Notes: a model not told the origin generated them from the letters alone. A DNA stretch of 64,000 bases from Orlajensenia sp001423545 (GCA_001423545.1 LMOK01000002.1:186001-250000), one strand, 5' to 3'; shown: positions 15,674-24,524, numbered from the stretch's first letter. Program-made: numbers and translations.

Positions 15674-15872
15674 GGCGTCAGCGTATCGGGGAGGGGCGGG
15701 GGCTGACGCAAGTTTGCCGCCCAGGACATCGGGGCGCTGTGAGCCTGGGTCGGAACGAACGCGTCGCGTCATCAACTCTTGCGCTCAGTGCGGCATCCGG
15801 AGTTCTCTAATAGGTACGGATGCCGGTACCTCGGCCTCCGCGATTCACCCTCCAACCCGAATGGAGTTCTTC

Positions 15873-16637
15873 ATGTCTGCAACGATGCTTCCACCCAGCG
15901 GTGACGTGCCCGAACGGCCCGGTGGGGCTGCCGGGCAATCCGGCGGTGCGGCCGGGAGACACGCCGCCGTGCCTGCCGCATCCGTCACCTGCGATGCCTC
16001 GGGGATGGAGGAGATTCACCGGATGTTCCGCGCCGGCTTCGCCGAAGGGCCCGATCTGGTGGCAGCCGTGTCGGCCGGCGATGTCGCGCATGCCGGGGTG
16101 GTCGCCGATCACCTGGCGTTGTTGTCGACCGGCCTGCACGCGCACCACGAGGGTGAGGACTCGGCGCTCTGGGACAAGCTCGAGCAGCGGGCACCGGCAT
16201 GCGCGGCGCATGTCGCGCGCATGAAGTCGCAGCACGCCGAGATGCTCATCTACCTCGATGTGCTCGATGAGGTGCTGCCCGCCTGGCGGGCGAGTGCATC
16301 GCCGACGGATGCCGCCCGAGTGCACGGAGCGCTCGACGGCGTGAACGCGGCGCTCGCCGTGCACCTCGGCGACGAGGAGGCGAACATCGTGCCGGTGATG
16401 GAGACCACGCTCACCCAGGAGGAGGTGGACTGGTTCGGCGACCACGGGCGCAAGGCGACGCCGAAGGGCGCGATGTTCCTGCAGCTCGGCGCGATTCTCG
16501 CCGCTCAGCCCGACGGCGGTGTCGAGTGGCAGCACAAGCACCTGCCGGCGCCGGTGCGGGTGATCTGGAGGGTGGTGGGCAAGCGGAAGTACCTGGCGAA
16601 CCGGGCGGCTCTGGAGGGGACTGGCGCGCGCCGGTAG
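15873..16637 (+). CDS. Hemerythrin domain-containing protein
   Basis: 254 aa from the ATG at 15873 with GGAG six bases before it; an ATG at 15861 is possible. After a Gly/Pro-rich 40-residue leader comes a four-helix bundle with the His and Glu ligands of a hemerythrin-like di-iron site: IHRMFR, VVADHLALLSTGLHAHHEGEDSALW, HVARMKSQHAEML and ALAVHLGDEEANIVP. The C-terminal 60 residues (LPAPVRVIWRVVGKRKYLANR) are of the type found in actinobacterial members. Probable roles are oxygen, nitric oxide or redox sensing or storage. It is monocistronic. Confidence 0.88.
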   Translation: MSATMLPPSGDVPERPGGAAGQSGGAAGRHAAVPAASVTCDASGMEEIHRMFRAGFAEGPDLVAAVSAGDVAHAGVVADHLALLSTGLHAHHEGEDSALWDKLEQRAPACAAHVARMKSQHAEMLIYLDVLDEVLPAWRASASPTDAARVHGALDGVNAALAVHLGDEEANIVPVMETTLTQEEVDWFGDHGRKATPKGAMFLQLGAILAAQPDGGVEWQHKHLPAPVRVIWRVVGKRKYLANRAALEGTGARR

Positions 16638-16793
16638 CTGTGGCATCCGTTCCCCAAGCCCTGCGAGGGAGCTGAGCATCCAGCCGATGTCGTAATCGAC
16701 AGGTGTAGATTAGTGATGACGGGACCGACGAAGCGCCCCGCCGACCCGCCAGTCGGATGACGGCCGGGTCCTCACGACAGAAAGGTCACCACC

Positions 16794-17534
16794 ATGGCAC
16801 GCGTCAGCGGCAAGATCGCCCTCATCAGCGGCGGAGCACGAGGCATGGGAGCCTCGCACGCCCGACTGCTCGTCGACGAGGGAGCGAAGGTCATCATCGG
16901 CGACATCCTCGACGACGCGGGCCAGGCGCTCGCGGCCGAGCTCGGCGACTCGGTGCGCTACGTGCACCTCGACGTCACCGACTACGCCCAGTGGGAGAAC
17001 GCGGTGAAGACCGCGGTCGACGAGTTCGGCGGGCTCGACATCGTCGTGAACAACGCCGGCATCGCCAACTTCAGCCCCATCGAGGACTACTCGATCGAGG
17101 CGTGGAACACCATCATCTCGATCAACCTCACGGGCGTCTTTTACGGCATCAAGGCCGCGATTCCCGCGCTCAAGAACTCGAAGGCCGGCTCGGTCATCAA
17201 CGTGTCGTCGACCGCCGGGCTGCAGGGCTACGAGGCCCTGCCCGGATACAACGCCTCGAAGTTCGGTGTGCGCGGCCTCACCAAGAACGCCGCCCTCGAC
17301 CTCGGTCGCTACAACATCCGCGTGAACTCGGTGCACCCCGGCGCCATCCGTACGCCCATGACCGAGGGCCTCGACACCTCGCAGAGCCACGTCGCGCTGC
17401 ACCGTGTCGGCGAGCCCATCGAGCTGTCGAACCTCGTGCTCTTCCTCGCGAGCGACGAGTCGAGCTTCTCCACCGGGTCCGAGTTCGTGGCCGACGGCGG
17501 AGAGACGGCCGGCCTGTCTCACTACGAGGACTGA
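16794..17534 (+). CDS. SDR family oxidoreductase, 3-alpha/20-beta-hydroxysteroid dehydrogenase-like
   Basis: 246 aa classical short-chain dehydrogenase using NAD(H). It has SGGARGMGASHA (cofactor loop), DIVVNNAGIA, catalytic Ser in NVSSTAGLQG, YNASK (Tyr-x-x-x-Lys) and the NSVHPGAIRTPM loop. AGAAAGG lies before the ATG. A TetR regulator gene follows 147 bases downstream. The closest named subgroup from memory is 3-alpha-(or 20-beta-)hydroxysteroid dehydrogenase, but the natural substrate is not decided by the sequence. Confidence 0.92.
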   Translation: MARVSGKIALISGGARGMGASHARLLVDEGAKVIIGDILDDAGQALAAELGDSVRYVHLDVTDYAQWENAVKTAVDEFGGLDIVVNNAGIANFSPIEDYSIEAWNTIISINLTGVFYGIKAAIPALKNSKAGSVINVSSTAGLQGYEALPGYNASKFGVRGLTKNAALDLGRYNIRVNSVHPGAIRTPMTEGLDTSQSHVALHRVGEPIELSNLVLFLASDESSFSTGSEFVADGGETAGLSHYED

Positions 17535-17681
17535 TCGGGGAACGGATGCCGCAGGCCGCGGCGGGCGGGCGCGGGCGTCGTGGTGTCGCATCCGTCGTCC
17601 GTCGTGGCCTGCGGCATCCGTCGCCGGTCGTGCCTGCGGTGTCCGTCGGCCTGCGGCATCCGTCGCCCATAGGGTGATGCC

Positions 17682-18272
17682 ATGAGTGAAGATCCGCGTC
17701 AGCGTCGCACCCGGGAGTTTCTCGGGACGGCGCTGGCGCGTCTGCTCGAGTCGACGCCGCTCGACGACATCACGGTCGCCGAGCTGTGCCGCGAGGCCGG
17801 AGTGCACCGCACCACCTTCTATGCGCACGCCGACAACGTGCACGACTTCGCGCTGGCGGAGTTCAGCCGCGGCATCGACCGGCTGACGGCCGTGGCGGTG
17901 GAGCCCGGCTCGGAGTCCGTGGTCAGCGTTGCCGCGCGCTACGTCGAATCGTTGCGGCAGGTGTTCGAGCACGTCGCCGAGGACCGCGCGGGCTATCGGG
18001 CGCTGTTCGGATCGAGCACGCGCGGCGTCTTCCGCGGAGTTCTCGACGAACGGATGCGGGCACGCGCGCACCGCGCGCTCGAGGTGTGGGCCGAGCAGGG
18101 CGTGCCGGGGGCGCCGACCGACGCGGCGGAGCAGGACGAGGCCGCGGCGTTCATCGCAGGAGCGCTGGTCGGGGTGATCGAGACGTGGGCGAATGGCGAC
18201 GATGACGACGCTGGTGCTGCGGCGGCTCGGGTGTCGCGGCTGATGCCGGGATGGTGGCCCGAGGGGCGGTAG
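17682..18272 (+). CDS. TetR family transcriptional regulator
   Basis: 196 aa. The HTH is TVAELCREAGVHRTTFYAHADNVHDF (about residues 25-55), followed by a helical effector domain. It is same-strand and downstream of the SDR gene and may regulate it. The 147-base gap between them is made largely of repeated GCGGCATCCGTCG-like words. It is convergent with the permease gene, whose stop is 23 bases away. Confidence 0.9.
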   Translation: MSEDPRQRRTREFLGTALARLLESTPLDDITVAELCREAGVHRTTFYAHADNVHDFALAEFSRGIDRLTAVAVEPGSESVVSVAARYVESLRQVFEHVAEDRAGYRALFGSSTRGVFRGVLDERMRARAHRALEVWAEQGVPGAPTDAAEQDEAAAFIAGALVGVIETWANGDDDDAGAAAARVSRLMPGWWPEGR

Positions 18273-18295
18273 GGAAACGGCGTGTTCGCCGCGCG

Positions 18296-19822
18296 TCAGC
18301 CCTTCTCGCCCGCGCCGGGCGTGGCATCCGGAGCGGCAGCATCTGGAGCAGCGGCACCCGGAGCATCGGCATCCGGAGCGGCGGAATCCGGACCAGCGGC
18401 ATCCGCAGGTCGCGTCGCGTGTTCCCCGCGCCGCAACCGCGAGTGCCGGATCGAGTACGCGAAGTAGATGATGAGGCCGGCCACGAGCCAGCCGACGAAG
18501 CGCACCCAGGTCTCCCATGGCAGCTGCGCGATCAGGTAGGCGCAGAGCAGGATGCCGATGAGCGGCACCACGGGGGAGCCCGGCACTCGGAACGGCCGCT
18601 TCATGTCGGGACGGGTGCGGCGCAGGATGATGACGCCGACGTTCACCAGCACGAAGGCGAACAGGGTGCCGATGTTGACGAGCTTCACGATCTCGTCGAG
18701 GGGCACGAGCGCGGCCAGGACGGCGATGAGTACGCCGAATCCGAGAGTGAGGCGAGCCGGGGTTCCGTAGCGCGGATGCACCTTCGCGAGGCTCCGAGGC
18801 AGCAGGCCGTCGCGGCACATGGCGAAGAAGATGCGCGTCTGGCCGTACAGGAGCACGAGGATGACGCTGGTGATGGCGATGAGTGCGCCCGCCGCCAGCA
18901 GCCCGCCCGCCCACGGGATGCCCGCGCCCTCGTCGAGCGCCGTGGCGAGCGGCGCGTCGCTGCCCGACAGGGTGTCGACCGAGGCCACGCCGACGGCGGC
19001 GATGGCGACCAGCACGTAGAGCACGGTGGAGATGAGGAGGGATCCGATCACTGCGATGGGCAGGTCGCGTCCGGGGTTCCTCGATTCTTCGGATGCCGTG
19101 GTCACGGCGTCGAAGCCGATGTAGGCGAAGAAGATCACACCGGCCGCGGAGGCTATGCCCGCGAATCCCTCGGGGGCGAAGGGCTCGAAGTGATCGGCCT
19201 GGAACGCCGTGAACGCCACCACGATGAAGAACACCAGGATGAGGATCTTGATGCCGACCATGACGGCGTTGGCGCGCGCGCTCTCGCGGGTGCCGAGGGT
19301 GAGCAGGATGCTGATCAGCATCACGATGAAGACGGCCGGCAGGTTGATCACGCCACCGTCCGACGGCGAGGCCGTGAGCGCCGTGGGCAGCTCGATGCCG
19401 AACACCGACTCGAGGAACGCGTTGAGGTTGCCGCCCCAGCCGACGGCGACGGCCGCGACCGCGACGCCGTACTCGAGGATGAGGTCCCAGCCGATGATGA
19501 AGGCGACGAACTCGCCGAGCGTCGCATAGGAGAAGGTGTACGCGCTGCCCGAGACGGGCACGCTCGACGAGAGCTCGGCGTAGGAGAGGGCCGAGAACCC
19601 GCAGGTGATCGCGGCGAGGATGAACGCGAGGAACAGGCTGGGGCCCGCCAGCTTCGCCCCCTCGCCGATGACCACGAAGATGCCGGTGCCGATGATGGCG
19701 CCGACGCCCAGAGCCGTGAGCCCGACCGGTCCGATGCTGCGCCGGAGCCTCTCGTCGCCGTACTCGGTCTCATCGATCAGGTCGCTGACGGACCGGGTGA
19801 CGAACAGGTCCTTGACTCGCAT
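18296..19822 (-). CDS. APC family amino-acid permease (YfnA/CAT type)
   Basis: 508 aa from the ATG at 19822 (GAGAGG eight bases upstream). About 12 membrane spans. It has IGPVGLTALGVGAIIGTGIFVVIG (the helix 1 substrate-binding GxGxGxxIGxGIF-type motif) and FFAYIGFDAVTTASEESRNPGRDLP (helix 6, characteristic of cationic amino acid transporter-like APC proteins). The last 35 or so residues are a low-complexity Ala-Pro-Asp tail coded by repeats of GGCATCCGGAGC. Imports amino acids by proton symport or exchange; the substrate is not certain. An open frame continues upstream but has no family similarity. Confidence 0.93.
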   Translation of the reverse strand: MRVKDLFVTRSVSDLIDETEYGDERLRRSIGPVGLTALGVGAIIGTGIFVVIGEGAKLAGPSLFLAFILAAITCGFSALSYAELSSSVPVSGSAYTFSYATLGEFVAFIIGWDLILEYGVAVAAVAVGWGGNLNAFLESVFGIELPTALTASPSDGGVINLPAVFIVMLISILLTLGTRESARANAVMVGIKILILVFFIVVAFTAFQADHFEPFAPEGFAGIASAAGVIFFAYIGFDAVTTASEESRNPGRDLPIAVIGSLLISTVLYVLVAIAAVGVASVDTLSGSDAPLATALDEGAGIPWAGGLLAAGALIAITSVILVLLYGQTRIFFAMCRDGLLPRSLAKVHPRYGTPARLTLGFGVLIAVLAALVPLDEIVKLVNIGTLFAFVLVNVGVIILRRTRPDMKRPFRVPGSPVVPLIGILLCAYLIAQLPWETWVRFVGWLVAGLIIYFAYSIRHSRLRRGEHATRPADAAGPDSAAPDADAPGAAAPDAAAPDATPGAGEKG

Positions 19823-20167
19823 GGGGTTCCTCTCGGTGAGGTCGACGCTCTGGTGGTCGCTGGTGGTGTCGCTGTCCGTCGCGTCTCGTCGTGGGCCGGG
19901 GCGCGGCTGATTTGGTGCGATCACTCTGGCACCAACGGATGCCCCCGAACAGGGGTGGTGCGGGAGTTCTTCGGGGAGTAGGTTCCCCGGCGCTTGGTTC
20001 GTGGGCGGGCGGGCGCGCGGATGCGGCAGCACGGGCGCACTTCGGCCGCGGATTCGCCGGGCCTCAGCGAACAGGGTGAGCCAGCGAGCGGATGGGCGGC
20101 CGAACGCTCCCGATCGGCGCCCGTCAAGCCCCTCACGGCATCCGTTCTCGAGGCCTATCGTCACACC
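19823..20167. other. Divergent intergenic region, permease / DUF2231-Rieske gene
   Basis: 345 bases between two divergent genes. It holds an inverted repeat TTGGTGC-N10-GCACCAA at 19912-19935, a possible operator for the permease promoter, and one unit of the dispersed repeat at 20037-20080. No further gene is supported: the open frames here are extensions of the two neighbours with no start signals. Confidence 0.5.
20037..20080 (-). repeat. Dispersed GC-rich repeat, unit 1
   Basis: Contains CTTCGGCCGCGGATTCGCCG followed by GGCCTCAGCGAAC, the reverse complement of the GTTCGCTGAGGCCCGGAC...GTCCGCGGCCGAAG unit at 21315-21360. Other units are at 23231, 56448, 61020-61185 and 63757. Confidence 0.7.
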
Positions 20168-21058
20168 ATGCTCAGCGCCACTGCCAACCGGATCGTGACG
20201 AAGATCTTCACCCCGGTGGAGAACGCGACCGTGCTCGATCCGCTCATCTCCGGCCTGCAGAAGGTCGTGCGCGCGATCGTGCCGCCGGGGGAGGCGCGCG
20301 ATGTGCTGCACGGCGTTCCCGCGGGGCATCCGGTGCATCCGGTTCTGGTGCAGATTCCGCTGGGGCCGTGGACATCCGCCGCCCTCCTCGACCTGATGCC
20401 CGGCACCGAGAACGCGAGCAGACGGCTCGTCGGGGTCGGCGTGCTCGCGGCCGCGCCGGCGGCACTGACCGGCGCGACGGACTGGTCGGAGCTGCACGAG
20501 CAGCAGATGCGCACGGGCGTCGTGCACTGGGCGGCCAACCTCGCGGCCGTCTCGCTCTACGCGGCGTCGTACATCCAGCGTCGGCGTGGCCGGGACGCCA
20601 GCGGCAAGGTGCTCTCCTACCTCGGACTCGCCGTCGCCTCGGCCGGGGGATTCATCGGCGGCCACCTCGCCTACCACCAGGCCGCCGGCGTCAATCATGC
20701 CGAGGAGGTTCCGCACGTCATCCCGACCGGATGGAACGCCATCGGCTCGCTCGACGATTTCCCCGAGGGTCGCGTGACGAGGAGCGCAGTGGGCGACGTG
20801 CCGATCCTCGTCTTCCGCGACGGCGAACGACTCTCGGCGCTCTCGGATCGCTGCAGTCACCTCTCGGGTCCGCTGAGTGACGGCGAGCTGGTGACGGATG
20901 CCGACGGCTCGGCCTGCATCCAATGCCCGTGGCACGGCAGCACCTTCGCGCTCGCCGACGGAAGCGTGCGTCGGGGGCCGGCCACCGCGCCGCAGCCGAC
21001 GCTGCAGGCGCGGCAGGAGGACGGTCGCGTCGAGGTGAGGATGCCGAACGCGGGGTGA
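20168..21058 (+). CDS. DUF2231 membrane protein with C-terminal Rieske [2Fe-2S] domain
   Basis: 296 aa from the ATG at 20168. The first 160 residues are DUF2231-like: GHPVHPVLVQIPLGPW is its signature, and there are four hydrophobic segments. Residues about 185-290 are a Rieske ferredoxin domain with C(229)SH(231) and C(253)PWH(256), the full set of cluster ligands. It is likely a membrane-anchored electron carrier. The last codons (MPNAG stop) are themselves the first copy of a 20-base tandem repeat that runs on past the stop into the assembly gap. Confidence 0.9.
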   Translation: MLSATANRIVTKIFTPVENATVLDPLISGLQKVVRAIVPPGEARDVLHGVPAGHPVHPVLVQIPLGPWTSAALLDLMPGTENASRRLVGVGVLAAAPAALTGATDWSELHEQQMRTGVVHWAANLAAVSLYAASYIQRRRGRDASGKVLSYLGLAVASAGGFIGGHLAYHQAAGVNHAEEVPHVIPTGWNAIGSLDDFPEGRVTRSAVGDVPILVFRDGERLSALSDRCSHLSGPLSDGELVTDADGSACIQCPWHGSTFALADGSVRRGPATAPQPTLQARQEDGRVEVRMPNAG

Positions 21059-21096
21059 GGATGCCGAACGCGGGGTGAGGATGCCGAACGCGGGGT
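21035..21096. repeat. 20-base tandem repeat at the end of the Rieske gene
   Basis: The unit ATGCCGAACGCGGGGTGAGG occurs at 21041, 21061 and 21081 (the last cut by N). Copy 1 codes the final residues and stop of the upstream gene and the others are non-coding. The array probably continues through the gap. Confidence 0.9.
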
Positions 21097-21156
21097 NNNN
21101 NNNNNNNNNNNNNNNNNNNNNNNNNNNNNNNNNNNNNNNNNNNNNNNNNNNNNNNN
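21097..21156. other. Assembly gap (60 N)
   Basis: Sixty N directly inside the tandem repeat; the true length is unknown. After the gap, CGCGGGGTGACGGGGTGATG looks like a diverged end of the same array. Confidence 0.95.
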
Positions 21157-21656
21157 TGCACGCGGGGTGACGGGGTGATGCAGGCCCCGCCGTGCATTGG
21201 TTCGCACCGGGGTGACGAGCTGGATCAGCCCATACTGCTGCCGTTCGCTGAGGCCCGGACTGGTCCCGTTCACTGAGGCCCGGACTGGTCCCGTTCGCTG
21301 AGGCTGTACTGGTCCCGTTCGCTGAGGCCCGGACGGAGTCCGCGGCCGAAGCGCCTCGAGCGGCGATGCTGCACAGCGCGTCGGGCGGTCGGCTTCGGGC
21401 GGTCGCGTTGCTCGGGCCCTCTGCGAGCCGGACACGCGACTGCTTTCGCTATCCGCTATGCCCCCCCCGGGCACGAACGTGCACCTTGCCCTGGGCGGGG
21501 CGGGGCGGGGCGGGGCGGATCGGTGCGGCGACGACCGCCGGCGTTTCCGGCTTCCTTCCTCGCTCGTATTTTTGTACCCATAAGTCTCCCGAATTAGTTA
21601 TCCACATTTGAAGAAAAACCCGAGGAAATGTCAGTGGGTCGCGCGAGAATCAAAGC
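21157..21656. repeat. Repeat-rich non-coding region with a 25-base tandem array
   Basis: Four copies of a 24-25 base unit starting CCGTTCGCTGAGGCCCGGAC lie at 21241, 21266, 21291 and 21315. The last runs into a full dispersed-repeat unit (GAGGCCCGGACGGAGTCCGC and on) ending near 21435 with GCCCTCTGCGAGCCGG. A GGGGC pentamer array follows at about 21494-21516. The last 90 bases are AT-richer and hold the promoter of the HNH gene. No gene is supported here. Confidence 0.8.
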
Positions 21657-23180
21657 ATGAAGAACCACTTCCGGCTCCTGCGCAGCAGCCTTCTGGCGCT
21701 GCGCGCTGCGTGGAAGGGTGCCCTGCCCGCGGTGCTGATTCCCGGGGCGGATGCGGCGGCAGCGGTGCGGTCGATGAGCGACGCCGGGCTCGTGCGGGTG
21801 GTCGACGCACTGTCAGCTTTGGCTCGTGCGGTGGGCGCGTTGCAGGCGCTCGTCGCCGGCGAGGTCGCGCGGCGGTCCCGGCCCGAACTCGGCGCTGAGG
21901 GGTTGGCAAAGGGGCACGGGTTCTCGTCGCCGGCGGCATTGCTGGCGGCGAGTGCTGGCGCATCCGTCGGCGACGCGACGGCTCTGATCACCGTCGGTGA
22001 GGCCACCGCAGGGCGGGAGTCGTTCACCGGCGAGCGGATCCCGTCCAAGCACCCGTTCGTGGAAGCCGCCTTGGCGGCCGGGGCGATCAGTGTGCCCGCC
22101 GCGGCGATGATCACACGCATGCTCGACAAGGTCGCCCTCCGCGCCGACCCGCAGAGGCTGATCGAGACCGAGGAGACACTCACATCCGCGGCGGCCGAGC
22201 TCAGCCTCGGTGGGCTCTCGGTGGCGGTGAAGTACGCCGAAGCCAAGCTCGACACCGACGGAGTGCAGCCGCGGGAGGACGAGCTGCGGGCGGGGCGGTC
22301 ACTGTCGATCGTCGAGGAGAAGTCCGGCGCTGTCGTGCTGCGCGGCCACTTCGCACCCGTCGAGGGCGCCGCGATCGTCGGAGCGATCAACGCCCTGGTG
22401 ACGGCGGAGCTGCGTCGGGCCCGCGACGCGTTCGGATCGTCCTCCGCCTGCACCTGCCCCGACGCCACGCCCGCTGAGGCGTGTGCGTGTGCCGACCCGG
22501 CCCTGGCAGAGCAGCGCACGTTGGCCCAGATGCGAGCTGACGCGCTCGCCGATATCGCCCGGCATGTGATCGGCTGCGAGGAGACCAGCATCGATGCGAC
22601 CACGACTCTCGTGGCCCGCATGGATGCGGCTGACCTGACCGACCCCGACAGCGTCGGTGCGGCCACGATCGACGGCATCGCCCAGCCGATCTCAGCCGCG
22701 ACGGCCCGTTGCCTGGCCGCCTCGTCGAACATCATCCCGCTCGTGTTGGGCGGCGACTCCGTTCCACTGGACCTGGGGCGCGCCCAGCGGTTGTTCTCGA
22801 AGGCACAGAGACTCGCGTTGGCGGAGCGGGACGGCGGATGTGCCTTCCCCGGATGCACCCGGCCACCGCAGTTCTGCGATGCCCATCACATCCGCTGGTG
22901 GGAACGCCACCACGGCCGAACCGATCTGGCGAACGGGGTGCTGCTCTGCTCGTACCATCACCACCTGCTGCATCGCGAAGGATGGGTCATCGACGTGATC
23001 GAGAATCGCACCTGGTTCACCCCACCCGTGCACATCGACCCCGCCCAACGACCACGACCCGGCAACAATCTGCGGCGACTGCTGCGGCCGGTAGTCCCCG
23101 GCGCGGGTGAGGACGACGCGGGTGCAGCGGGTGCTGCAGGAGCTGCGGGTGTGGGTGTAGTGGGTGAGCGGGCGGCGTAG
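21657..23180 (+). CDS. DUF222 and HNH endonuclease domain protein (13E12 type)
   Basis: 507 aa. The N-terminal 300 residues are the DUF222 helical domain, with HGFSSPAALLAASAGAS and the GHFAPVEGAAIVGAINAL strand. A Cys-rich patch (CTCPDATPAEACACAD) lies near 265. The C-terminal HNH runs from CAFPGCTRPPQFCDAHHIRWW to GVLLCSYHHHLLH, with both Cys pairs and the catalytic HH kept. A Gly-Ala-rich low-complexity tail ends it. These proteins are multi-copy in actinobacterial genomes, and a nuclease activity is expected but the role is unknown. The ATG lies in an unusually AT-rich leader. Confidence 0.93.
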   Translation: MKNHFRLLRSSLLALRAAWKGALPAVLIPGADAAAAVRSMSDAGLVRVVDALSALARAVGALQALVAGEVARRSRPELGAEGLAKGHGFSSPAALLAASAGASVGDATALITVGEATAGRESFTGERIPSKHPFVEAALAAGAISVPAAAMITRMLDKVALRADPQRLIETEETLTSAAAELSLGGLSVAVKYAEAKLDTDGVQPREDELRAGRSLSIVEEKSGAVVLRGHFAPVEGAAIVGAINALVTAELRRARDAFGSSSACTCPDATPAEACACADPALAEQRTLAQMRADALADIARHVIGCEETSIDATTTLVARMDAADLTDPDSVGAATIDGIAQPISAATARCLAASSNIIPLVLGGDSVPLDLGRAQRLFSKAQRLALAERDGGCAFPGCTRPPQFCDAHHIRWWERHHGRTDLANGVLLCSYHHHLLHREGWVIDVIENRTWFTPPVHIDPAQRPRPGNNLRRLLRPVVPGAGEDDAGAAGAAGAAGVGVVGERAA

Positions 23181-23230
23181 CGCCTATCGCGCGCCCCTGG
23201 CTCGTGCCCCCGCCCCGCCCCACCCCGCAC

Positions 23231-23380
23231 CCGCTCGCTGAGGCCCGGACGCAGTCCGCGGTCGAAGCGCCCCGAGCGGCGACGCCCGTGGAGGCGCGTC
23301 GGGCGGTCGCTCCCGCTCGGCCCTCTGCGAGCGGGAGTGGGGCGATTCGACGTACCTGCGCTCGGCCATCTGCGAGCGGA
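23231..23380 (+). repeat. Dispersed GC-rich repeat, composite copy
   Basis: Carries CTCGCTGAGGCCCGGACGCA, GTCCGCGGTCGAAGCGCCCC, GCGTCGGGCGGTCGC and two CTCGGCC(C/A)TCTGCGAGCG blocks, in the same order as at 21315-21435. It lies in the 231-base gap between the convergent HNH and ppk2 genes and may act as their terminator region. Confidence 0.75.
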
Positions 23381-23411
23381 ACGCGAGCGGAACCCCCGGG
23401 AGCCGCGGGCC

Positions 23412-24233
23412 CTACAGCGTCGCCGCGTGGTCGGGCACGAACCTGTGCTCGTCGATCGGCGGGCGCGCGGTATCCGCCGCCACAGGTCTCTCGGGGAAGT
23501 GCACCTCGTCGGGGTCGATGGTGTCGTAGGGGATCTGGCTCAGCAGGTGGTTGATGGTGTTGAGGCGGGCGGCGCGCTTGTCGTCGCTGTCGATCGACCA
23601 CCACGGCGCATGCTCGATGTCGGTCACGTCGAACATGGCGTCCTTGGCGTGGGAGTAGTCCTCCCACTTGGTGATCGACAGCAGGTCGGTGTCCGAGAGC
23701 TTCCAGCGGCGCATCGGGTCGTTGAGTCGCGAGCGGAACCTCTTCTCCTGCTCGGTGTCCGAGACCGAGTACCAGTACTTCAGCAGGATGATGCCGTCGT
23801 CGACCAGCATCCGTTCGACTGTCGGAACCTGCGCCAGGAAGCGCTCGTACTCCTCGTCGGTGCAGTAGCCCATGACCCTCTCGACGCCGGCGCGGTTGTA
23901 CCAGGAGCGATCCATCAACACGATCTCGCCCTTCGTGGGCAACCGCTCGATGTAGCGCTGGAAGTACCACTGCCCCTTCTCGCGCTCGCTCGGCTGGGGC
24001 AGCGCGACCACGCGCGCCGACCGCGGATTGAGGTACTGCATCACGCGCTTGATGGCGCCACCCTTGCCCGCGGCGTCGCGTCCTTCGAAGATCACCAGAA
24101 TCCGGGCGTCGGATGCCGTGACCCATTGCTGCATCGCGACCAGTTCGATCTGCAGCCGGGTCAGCTCCTTCTCGTAGGCCTTCTTGTCGACGCGGCTGTG
24201 CTTCTTCGTGGAGTGCTTCTTCTTGTCGGACAT
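23412..24233 (-). CDS. ppk2: Polyphosphate kinase 2
   Basis: 273 aa from the ATG at 24233 (GAAGGAG eight bases upstream). It transfers phosphate between polyphosphate and nucleoside di- or monophosphates. Landmarks are IFEGRDAAGKGGAIKRV (Walker A), MDRSWYNRAGVERVMGY (Walker B and lid, PPK2 signature) and RRWKLSDTDLLSITKWEDY. The length and the single domain point to a class I enzyme (NDP-phosphorylating), though class needs a tree. The Lys-rich start is typical. It is divergent from hsp20. Confidence 0.93.
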   Translation of the reverse strand: MSDKKKHSTKKHSRVDKKAYEKELTRLQIELVAMQQWVTASDARILVIFEGRDAAGKGGAIKRVMQYLNPRSARVVALPQPSEREKGQWYFQRYIERLPTKGEIVLMDRSWYNRAGVERVMGYCTDEEYERFLAQVPTVERMLVDDGIILLKYWYSVSDTEQEKRFRSRLNDPMRRWKLSDTDLLSITKWEDYSHAKDAMFDVTDIEHAPWWSIDSDDKRAARLNTINHLLSQIPYDTIDPDEVHFPERPVAADTARPPIDEHRFVPDHAATL

Positions 24234-24427
24234 GGGGCTCCTTCTCGTGACGCGTGCGCTGGAGGCCGGGTCAGGCGGCCGGACCGGCAGTCGGAGTGCG
24301 CGGAGGATGAGCCCGACGCGTGGGTACAGCAAACTCCAGTCGCGGCGATCGTGGGAGGCCCTTGCCGGGGTGTGCGGGAGTGGCTACTCTGCCTCATATT
24401 TTCACCGTTTTCACAGTCATCGACTCC

Positions 24428-24454
24428 TTGGCACTCTCGCAGGTCGAGTGCTAA
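24428..24454. promoter_or_regulatory. CIRCE element (HrcA operator) on the hsp20 promoter
   Basis: TTGGCACTC-N9-GAGTGCTAA, one base off the CIRCE consensus with the exact 9-base spacer. It overlaps a promoter-like TTGGCA (24428-24433), 18 bases, TAACAT (24452-24457), so HrcA binding would block transcription of hsp20 at normal temperature. Confidence 0.85.
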
Positions 24455-24460
24455 CATTTT

Positions 24461-24489
24461 CGTAGTTGAGTCGATGAGGCTCAACTACG
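24461..24489. promoter_or_regulatory. HAIR-like inverted repeat (possible HspR operator)
   Basis: Perfect inverted repeat CGTAGTTGAG-N9-CTCAACTACG. Its core GTTGAGT-N7-GCTCAAC resembles the HAIR consensus CTTGAGT-N7-ACTCAAG bound by HspR in actinobacteria. It lies between the CIRCE element and the hsp20 start, suggesting dual repression. Confidence 0.65.
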
Positions 24490-24524
24490 AATTCACTGTC
24501 GAACTCTTCCGAGAGGAGCACATC

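Noticed and set aside
16710..18914. A 734-codon minus-strand open frame
   Set aside because: It is antisense to the SDR and TetR genes and out of frame with the permease; low-complexity Arg/His protein with no similarity.
19823..20935. Upstream extension of the permease frame (879 aa in total)
   Set aside because: The extra 370 residues cover the divergent Rieske gene on the opposite strand; the APC family begins at the Met at 19822, which has a ribosome site.
23017..24126. 369-codon minus-strand frame overlapping ppk2 and the repeat
   Set aside because: Same strand as ppk2 but another frame; Arg/His-rich and without the PPK2 motifs.
23337..24524. Upstream extension of the hsp20 frame
   Set aside because: It runs antisense through ppk2 and across the CIRCE promoter; the Hsp20 family begins at the ATG at 24525.
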